Positions 13,272 through 17,883 of a stretch of DNA of 17,883 nt are shown one piece after another. Within the stretch, counting starts at the first letter, position 1; each line of letters starts with the position of its first letter. Source of the DNA: Christensenella sp. UBA3857 (GTDB taxonomy: Bacteria; Bacillota; Clostridia; Christensenellales; CAG-138); contig DGHD01000008.1 of the NCBI GenBank assembly GCA_002392505.1, positions 987-18,869 on the forward strand, read 5' to 3'. The translations under genes were made by a program, and so were the position numbers. The notes beneath the pieces were generated by a model. It worked only from the letters and a program-made list of their open reading frames with translations, did not search any database and had not been told where the DNA came from.

Positions 13272-14384
13272 TCAGGCTTTTCGCCTTTCAAGAAGCGCCG
13301 CGGTCAGCGCAAACACAGCGCCCTCGGCAATGAGCAGCGGGATGAACGCCCATGCTCCGTTCGCCGCGGCTATCATCTGCCCCTGCGGGGTGAGCCTCGC
13401 GACGATCCTCAATGCGGGGGAGAGCGATGAAAGCTCGACGAAACAGCCGCCGAGGATGCTCGTCACGAGCGCGGCGAAGGGGGAGACTGCGTCTATCCTG
13501 CCTGCGCCGCCCGTCTTTGAAAGGGCAAGGCATATCCCGGTCACGGCGACTGAATACGCCAAAAGCGCGGCAAGGAGCTTAATGCTCATGCCGGAGGAGA
13601 TGAGGAACGCTTCGATCGCAAACAGGAACGCGGGGATCAGCACGGCAAAAGCGTCGCTCATAAAGGCGAGCGTTCTTCCGCCGTCAACAGCTCGCATCCT
13701 CACGGCGGAAAGCCGAACGTTGTAAGCCGCGAGCTGGCGAGTCAGCGTCAGCATAACGAGCAGTATCGCAAGCGCGGCAAACCCGGCATATCCGGGGAAG
13801 CCGCCGCCGAACACCGCGCGCGAGGCTTCGTTCCCGCCGCCGATCGTGGTTATGCGGTACATGTTCGGAACGGTGAATTCCTTCTCGTATTCGACAAACT
13901 CGTCGATGCTAAAGCCCTCGCCCGCGAGGTTGTTTTTTACCCTGACCTCCGCACGCTGGGCAAGGAGCTTGCCCGCGACGGTCTCCCTTATGAGCTCCGC
14001 GGAAACGCTTCCCGGCGCCGTCAGTATTTCGATAAGGCTTGCCGGCGCTTCGTCTGCGATAGCGGAGTCGTAATCCGCGCCGATGGAAAGGATCGCCTCG
14101 GTACGCCCCTCCGCCATGTCGATCCGCGCGGAATCGATATCCTCCGCGAGTTTTACACTGAAGCCCGGCGCCTCCCTTACGGCGGCGACGAGCGCGGACG
14201 ACAGCTCGCTTCGGCTCGCGTCAACGACGGTCATATTGACGGAATCGTTCCTCTCGGCGGTCACGGCGTGCCGCACGGTATAGAAGCATACGCCGAGCAG
14301 AAGGAGCGTCAGCAGTATGAGCAGCGGTCTTCCCCCGAAAAGGACGGAGATCTTCTTTATCGAAAGACAGAACAGCCTTCTCAT
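13272..14384 (-). CDS. ABC-2 type exporter permease (second permease)
   Basis: The 370-residue protein has one N-terminal membrane segment (about 20-37), a large extracytoplasmic domain (38-197), then five further segments (about 198-216, 240-263, 268-289, 299-317 and 346-365). This layout matches ABC2_membrane_3-type permeases. The extracytoplasmic start, MTVVDASRSELSSALVAAV, is like the matching part of other family members. The ATG at 14382-14384 overlaps the stop of the upstream permease in ATGA. With the gene at 14381 it would form the membrane channel driven by the ATPase at 15556. Three-gene sets of this order include LnrLMN (linearmycin resistance) in B. subtilis, but the substrate here is unknown. 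No clear terminator follows before the SRP promoter. Confidence 0.85.
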   Translation of the reverse strand: MRRLFCLSIKKISVLFGGRPLLILLTLLLLGVCFYTVRHAVTAERNDSVNMTVVDASRSELSSALVAAVREAPGFSVKLAEDIDSARIDMAEGRTEAILSIGADYDSAIADEAPASLIEILTAPGSVSAELIRETVAGKLLAQRAEVRVKNNLAGEGFSIDEFVEYEKEFTVPNMYRITTIGGGNEASRAVFGGGFPGYAGFAALAILLVMLTLTRQLAAYNVRLSAVRMRAVDGGRTLAFMSDAFAVLIPAFLFAIEAFLISSGMSIKLLAALLAYSVAVTGICLALSKTGGAGRIDAVSPFAALVTSILGGCFVELSSLSPALRIVARLTPQGQMIAAANGAWAFIPLLIAEGAVFALTAALLERRKA

Positions 14385-15559
14385 GAGCGCCTCCTTGCCC
14401 TCAAAAGAGGAAGCGAAGCGATGAACAGCAGCGCCGCCGCCCCGAGATAGATCAGCAGGATCGGTTTGACGGGGGAAAGCCCCATGCCCATTGAAGCGTA
14501 TTGGAGCGCGCTCATTATCACGCGGGGCGGCATGAAGCGCCCGATCGAGCGCACCGCGTCGGGCAGCAGCACGTAAGGATACAGCGCCCCGCCGACGGTC
14601 AGCACGAGCAGCATTATCAGATTGCCGGCAAGCTGCGCCATAGCGGCGTCCTTTGATAGCCCAGAAACGAAGAGGAAGAACGCGAACGACAGCAGGAAAC
14701 AGGCGATGAGGATCGGCGCCAGCACGCCGATCTGACCAACCTTGAGCAGCAGTATTATCGCGGCGGAAGGCGCCGCGGTCATAACGAACGCGATCAGGAG
14801 TTTTGAAAGGAGCGCCTCAAAGAAATGCCCGCCCGTTACGCGGAATCTTGCCGAAAGCCCGCTTGAAAGCTCCTCCGAGATGCTTCGGAGCATCGAGAGC
14901 GGTATGAACATGATTATCATAGAAAGAATGCCGGAGGCGAAGAACAGCTTTGCGCCGTCATAGCTCTTTTCGTAAACTCCGCCGAGGGAGAAGAAATCGA
15001 GCCGCCCGAGCGCGTCTTCGACGGCGGCGTTCGAGTAATCATGATAGACCTTCGCCATTTCGGCGTCGTCAAGCTCGCCGAAGCGGACGCGCGCCGCGGC
15101 GTAATAAACGCGCTGATTCTCCTCCAATATGCCAACGAGCGAGGTGAACGCAGATCTGACCATCGCGGCCTCCGCCGGCATATCGGCGTTCAGCGCGATC
15201 ACCACGTCGGTGTCTTCCATATCGTAAAGGTCGTAAAAGAAATCCTTGGGGATGGTGACTACCGCCGCGCATCCCATGTCGTGCAGCTCGCCGTCGGTCT
15301 TGCCTCCGGCGCGTATCACGGTCTTAAAAAGGCTCACTTTGTCAAGCTGAGTCATAAGCAGCCTTGACATAACGGTATCGTCCTCGTCTCTCACGGCGAT
15401 ATTGAAGCTCACCGTGTTGAGGTCGACTTTCGCCATCGAGCGCATACCGAACGCCATTATGAACGCAAGCAGCACGGGCAGCAGCAAAAAGAGCAGCGAG
15501 CGCAGCCCTCCGCCGGTCAGCAGCCTGATATCCTTTTTAAGACAGGCTGCGAATCTCAT
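14381..15559 (-). CDS. ABC-2 type exporter permease (first permease)
   Basis: The 392-residue protein has the same layout as its downstream neighbour: TM1 (about 19-38), a large extracytoplasmic domain (40-203), then TM2-TM6 (about 204-224, 247-272, 278-300, 307-327, 364-386). The region SEELSSGLSARFRVTGG (229-245) between TM2 and TM3 is the typical cytosolic coupling segment of ABC-2 permeases. Its start overlaps the ATPase stop by four bases and its stop overlaps the next permease start by four bases. The two permeases are only distantly alike in sequence, so a heterodimeric channel is likely. Confidence 0.87.
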   Translation of the reverse strand: MRFAACLKKDIRLLTGGGLRSLLFLLLPVLLAFIMAFGMRSMAKVDLNTVSFNIAVRDEDDTVMSRLLMTQLDKVSLFKTVIRAGGKTDGELHDMGCAAVVTIPKDFFYDLYDMEDTDVVIALNADMPAEAAMVRSAFTSLVGILEENQRVYYAAARVRFGELDDAEMAKVYHDYSNAAVEDALGRLDFFSLGGVYEKSYDGAKLFFASGILSMIIMFIPLSMLRSISEELSSGLSARFRVTGGHFFEALLSKLLIAFVMTAAPSAAIILLLKVGQIGVLAPILIACFLLSFAFFLFVSGLSKDAAMAQLAGNLIMLLVLTVGGALYPYVLLPDAVRSIGRFMPPRVIMSALQYASMGMGLSPVKPILLIYLGAAALLFIASLPLLRARRRS

Positions 15560-16179
15560 TCCGTTTTACCCTCCGAAAGGGTCACTACCCTGTCGCAGAC
15601 GGACGAAAGATCGTCCGTAATGTGGCTTATGAGCACCACCGCCGTACCGTTTTCCTTCATCCTTCGAAGCGTGTCGAGCATCACGCCGACGGACGCCTCG
15701 TCCGCGCCGACGGTCGGCTCGTCGAGGAGCATCAGCTTGGGCGTCACCACGAGCGCGGCAGCCATGTTGAGGCGGCGCTTCATACCGCCGGAGTACGTTT
15801 CGACCCGCTTGTTCGCCTTGTCCGCAAGTCCGAACAGCTCAAGCAGGTAATTCACTCTTGCGCGCTCCCTGCGCCCGAAAAGCCCGTATGCCTCCGCCCA
15901 GTACTCAAGGTTCTGCCTGCCGGTAAGGGAGGGGTAAAGCCCGATATCCTGCGGCACGTAGCTGATCTTTCCCTTTAGCTCCGGCGAAACGGTGCGCGTG
16001 CCGGAAACGGGCTTCAATGTGCCCGCCATAATGCTTAAAAGCGTCGACTTTCCGGCGCCGTTTCTGCCGAAAATGCCGACGGCTTCGCCCGCGGAAATAT
16101 CGATCGATACGTGATCGAGCACCCTTTCCGCGCCGTAATCCATAACTATGTCTTTTAATGAAAGAATGGTTTCCGCCAT
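15556..16179 (-). CDS. ABC-2 exporter ATP-binding protein
   Basis: The 207-residue ATPase has Walker A GRNGAGKST (38-46), Q-loop Q77 in YVPQD, signature YSGGM (129-133), Walker B LMLLDEPT with D153 and E154, and switch H186 in LISH. It is complete but lacks the C-terminal extension of about 90 residues found in longer ATPases such as LnrL. The ATG at 16177-16179 is chosen because the family N-terminus (ILSLKDIVMDYG) starts here. An in-frame ATG at 16224 would add 15 residues encoded by the terminator hairpin at 16183-16214. No ribosome binding site precedes 16179: a T tract ends 3 nt before it. Translation may therefore be leaderless or coupled. It is the first gene of a tightly overlapping ATPase-permease-permease set. 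Confidence 0.9.
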   Translation of the reverse strand: MAETILSLKDIVMDYGAERVLDHVSIDISAGEAVGIFGRNGAGKSTLLSIMAGTLKPVSGTRTVSPELKGKISYVPQDIGLYPSLTGRQNLEYWAEAYGLFGRRERARVNYLLELFGLADKANKRVETYSGGMKRRLNMAAALVVTPKLMLLDEPTVGADEASVGVMLDTLRRMKENGTAVVLISHITDDLSSVCDRVVTLSEGKTE

Positions 16180-16182
16180 GTT

Positions 16183-16214
16183 AAAAAACGGGGGCTGCCG
16201 CCGCCGGCAGCCCC
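16183..16214 (-). terminator. Intrinsic terminator between the large membrane protein and the ABC-2 operon
   Basis: On the minus strand GGGGCTGCCG (16205-16214) pairs with CGGCAGCCCC (16191-16200) across a 4-nt loop, in a 10-bp GC-rich stem followed by CG and six T (16183-16188). It ends the gene at 16227-17883, 12 nt after its stop codon. It also leaves only three bases before the ATPase start, so it may control read-through into the exporter. Confidence 0.92.
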
Positions 16215-16226
16215 AAAATGTCATGA

Positions 16227-17883
16227 TCAGGTAAGTATGTTGACGAGCTGGGAGCTCAGCTTCTCGAACATATCGGTAACGATCTGTTCAAGTTCTTCCG
16301 TGGAGTAATTCGAGATATCGGTCGGCTCGACGCCAGTCGGCGCCTCAACGCCGGTGCCCTCGGAAGCGAGCACGATAAGGGTGAGCTTAGATACGTCAAA
16401 GCCGTCTGAGATGTCGTCAAAAGCGTATATGTCGTCGAACATACTGAGAGCATCGAAGTCGATTATCAGCGTATGCTTCATGTTGTCGCCGACGGGGGTC
16501 ACGGTGACGCTTACGATCTCCTCTCCGTTATAAGAGGCGACGGCGGTGCCGGGATAGGAACCGATGGAGGAAGTCTTCGTCTTGTCGAAATTATAATCGA
16601 GCACGAATTTCGAGTTGCCCATACCGCCGAACTCGGCAGGCGTATAGGATTCGACGTCCGCCGTGAACCTGCCGACGAGCTTGTTCTTATCGGCTATATT
16701 GTTCTCAAGCAGGAGCTTTGCGGCGCCTTCATCCTCGTCGCCTTCGTAAGAGAGCCATTTATACTCCGTATTGTCCCTTGTTACCGCGTCGTAAACGAAC
16801 CTGCCGCCGTCATAAACGACTGCCTGCGAAAGGATCTCGTTCCCTGCCATGAACACCTCGATCTTGGTGTTTTGCTCGGCAAGGTTTTCCGCGGTCTCCT
16901 TTGCGTTTTCGCGAAGAAGCTCCGAGATGTTCTCGGCACGGTCTTTTTTCCCGAAGTCAAGGTCGGGCGTGCTGTTTGCAGCGGCAGTCTGGATTAGGCT
17001 GTAATACTTGTTCGCAAGCTCCGCGATATAGCAGCCGTCCTTATCAAGATAATCCGCCAGCTCGTTGATGACCTTTTCATACTCCTCGGCGGAGGGGGTG
17101 ATGGTGTAGAGCGTGCCCTTTTCGTCGAACTTGCCGGCTACGGTAAGCGCGTGATCGCGTGTGATCTCGGTGTTCTGCCTGGTGGAAAGGCCGCTCATTA
17201 TCTTGAGGATATCCATGGTCTCCTTGCGGATCTTCTGCTCGTCGAGCCTCTCAAACAAAAGCGCGTCGGCGTCGACGTCCGGGATCGTTTCGGAGATATC
17301 CGACCCGCTCTGCTCCGCGGCGTCCTTTATAAGCGCAGCAAGCGTTTCGGGAGTGGCGGTATAATACTTGCTGTCAAGCAGGGGAACGTACAGCCCGATC
17401 AGATCCTTCGTGCGGATTATGCGCGCGTCGAGGACGGGGTTGTTGGAGAAGTACGCCTCGCAGAGGATGTTCGAATGCTCGTCGTTTAAGTCGAGCTTGA
17501 CCTTCAAAGCGGTCTTCTCGAGCAGCGTGCTGATGACCATAGCCTCGCTGAACACGCTTACGTCATCCGAAAGCTCGATATCCGCCGTAACGTCCAGATC
17601 CGCCTTCATCTCAAAGTTATCGGATCTTTCGGCCGCTTCGTTATAGTACTCGAAATAGTCGTCGAGCGCCCTTTCAACGTATTCCTTCTCCGCAAGTCCG
17701 AGCTTGAGCCTCGATGCGGGGAGTAGCTTCGCATAGGCGCCGGTGAAATAGAGGAGCGCGCCGGCGATCAGAAGGAGAGCGACCAGACCGACGGCAACGA
17801 GCGCGACGATCAAAGCGACCTTGCCGCCCTTTTTGCGCTTTTTGGGCGCAGCGGGCGTTTCGTATGCCTCGGCGGGAGCTTCG
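16227..17883 (-). CDS. Uncharacterised membrane-anchored extracytoplasmic protein (5' end outside window)
   Basis: The reading frame is open to the window edge, so the true start lies beyond 17883; a TTG at 17813 is inside the coding frame and is not taken as the start. Visible from the N-terminal side are an acidic/Pro/Ala stretch, a basic KKRKKGGK segment, one membrane segment (LIVALVAVGLVALLLIAGAL), and then more than 480 residues that should lie outside the cell, acidic and mostly without cysteine. The product ends SSQLVNILT. I do not recognise the family. Proteins of this layout in Clostridia often begin with a zinc-ribbon before the anchor, but that part is not seen here. A strong terminator follows at 16183-16214. 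Confidence 0.8.
   Translation of the reverse strand, partial: EAPAEAYETPAAPKKRKKGGKVALIVALVAVGLVALLLIAGALLYFTGAYAKLLPASRLKLGLAEKEYVERALDDYFEYYNEAAERSDNFEMKADLDVTADIELSDDVSVFSEAMVISTLLEKTALKVKLDLNDEHSNILCEAYFSNNPVLDARIIRTKDLIGLYVPLLDSKYYTATPETLAALIKDAAEQSGSDISETIPDVDADALLFERLDEQKIRKETMDILKIMSGLSTRQNTEITRDHALTVAGKFDEKGTLYTITPSAEEYEKVINELADYLDKDGCYIAELANKYYSLIQTAAANSTPDLDFGKKDRAENISELLRENAKETAENLAEQNTKIEVFMAGNEILSQAVVYDGGRFVYDAVTRDNTEYKWLSYEGDEDEGAAKLLLENNIADKNKLVGRFTADVESYTPAEFGGMGNSKFVLDYNFDKTKTSSIGSYPGTAVASYNGEEIVSVTVTPVGDNMKHTLIIDFDALSMFDDIYAFDDISDGFDVSKLTLIVLASEGTGVEAPTGVEPTDISNYSTEELEQIVTDMFEKLSSQLVNILT

Noticed and set aside
17811-17813. TTG as the start of the large membrane protein
   Set aside because: The frame remains open upstream to the window edge, with a basic segment typical just before a membrane anchor, so the TTG is an internal codon.

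Overview
The window looks like chromosomal DNA of a GC-rich, spore-forming member of the Bacillota (class Clostridia). The evidence is groES-groEL behind a perfect CIRCE element, strong AGGAGG-type ribosome binding sites, sigma-A promoters with 16-17 bp spacers, a SpoIIE-type sporulation phosphatase, and a long (about 270 nt) SRP RNA of the Bacillus/Clostridium type with an Alu domain. I see no phage genes, insertion sequences, tRNAs or CRISPR arrays. The genus cannot be set from sequence reading alone.

Layout. (1) 1-604, minus strand: the start of groEL (cut by the window edge), groES, a roughly 100-nt groES leader with a hairpin and a three-codon mini-ORF, CIRCE, and a consensus promoter. 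(2) 672-5057, plus strand: a promoter framed by a perfect 10-bp inverted repeat, a 22-codon leader ORF with a strong ribosome binding site, an intrinsic terminator, then three overlapping genes. These encode both halves of a heterodimeric ABC exporter and a VanZ-family membrane protein. The layout closely resembles the leader-peptide attenuation of bmrCD in Bacillus subtilis. (3) 5063-6109, plus: a Tim44-like membrane protein with a zinc ribbon, behind its own promoter, whose -10 box is buried in a 15-bp inverted repeat. (4) 6162-7388, minus: a membrane-anchored HtrA/DegP serine protease, converging on the previous gene at a shared bidirectional terminator. (5) 7580-11033, plus: an operon of an OmpR/PhoB-type response regulator, a PAS-containing histidine kinase and a PflX-like (COG1313) radical SAM protein, divergent from htrA. 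(6) 11074-17883, minus: a short SpoIIE, the SRP RNA, a three-gene ABC-2 exporter (ATPase and two permeases), and the 3' part of a large unrecognised membrane-anchored protein that runs off the window end.

How the parts relate. Much of the window concerns envelope stress and export: two ABC exporters, a VanZ homologue, HtrA, and a two-component system of a class often tied to the cell wall. The best candidate for something new is the regulatory region at 672-883. A peptide-coding leader and a terminator sit between the promoter and a multidrug-type ABC exporter, which suggests that a ribosome slowed by an antibiotic could switch the exporter on. Other points worth checking are a SpoIIE without its usual middle region, a groES leader that hides a mini-ORF ribosome binding site in a hairpin, and an ABC ATPase gene whose start codon follows a terminator T-tract with no ribosome binding site.
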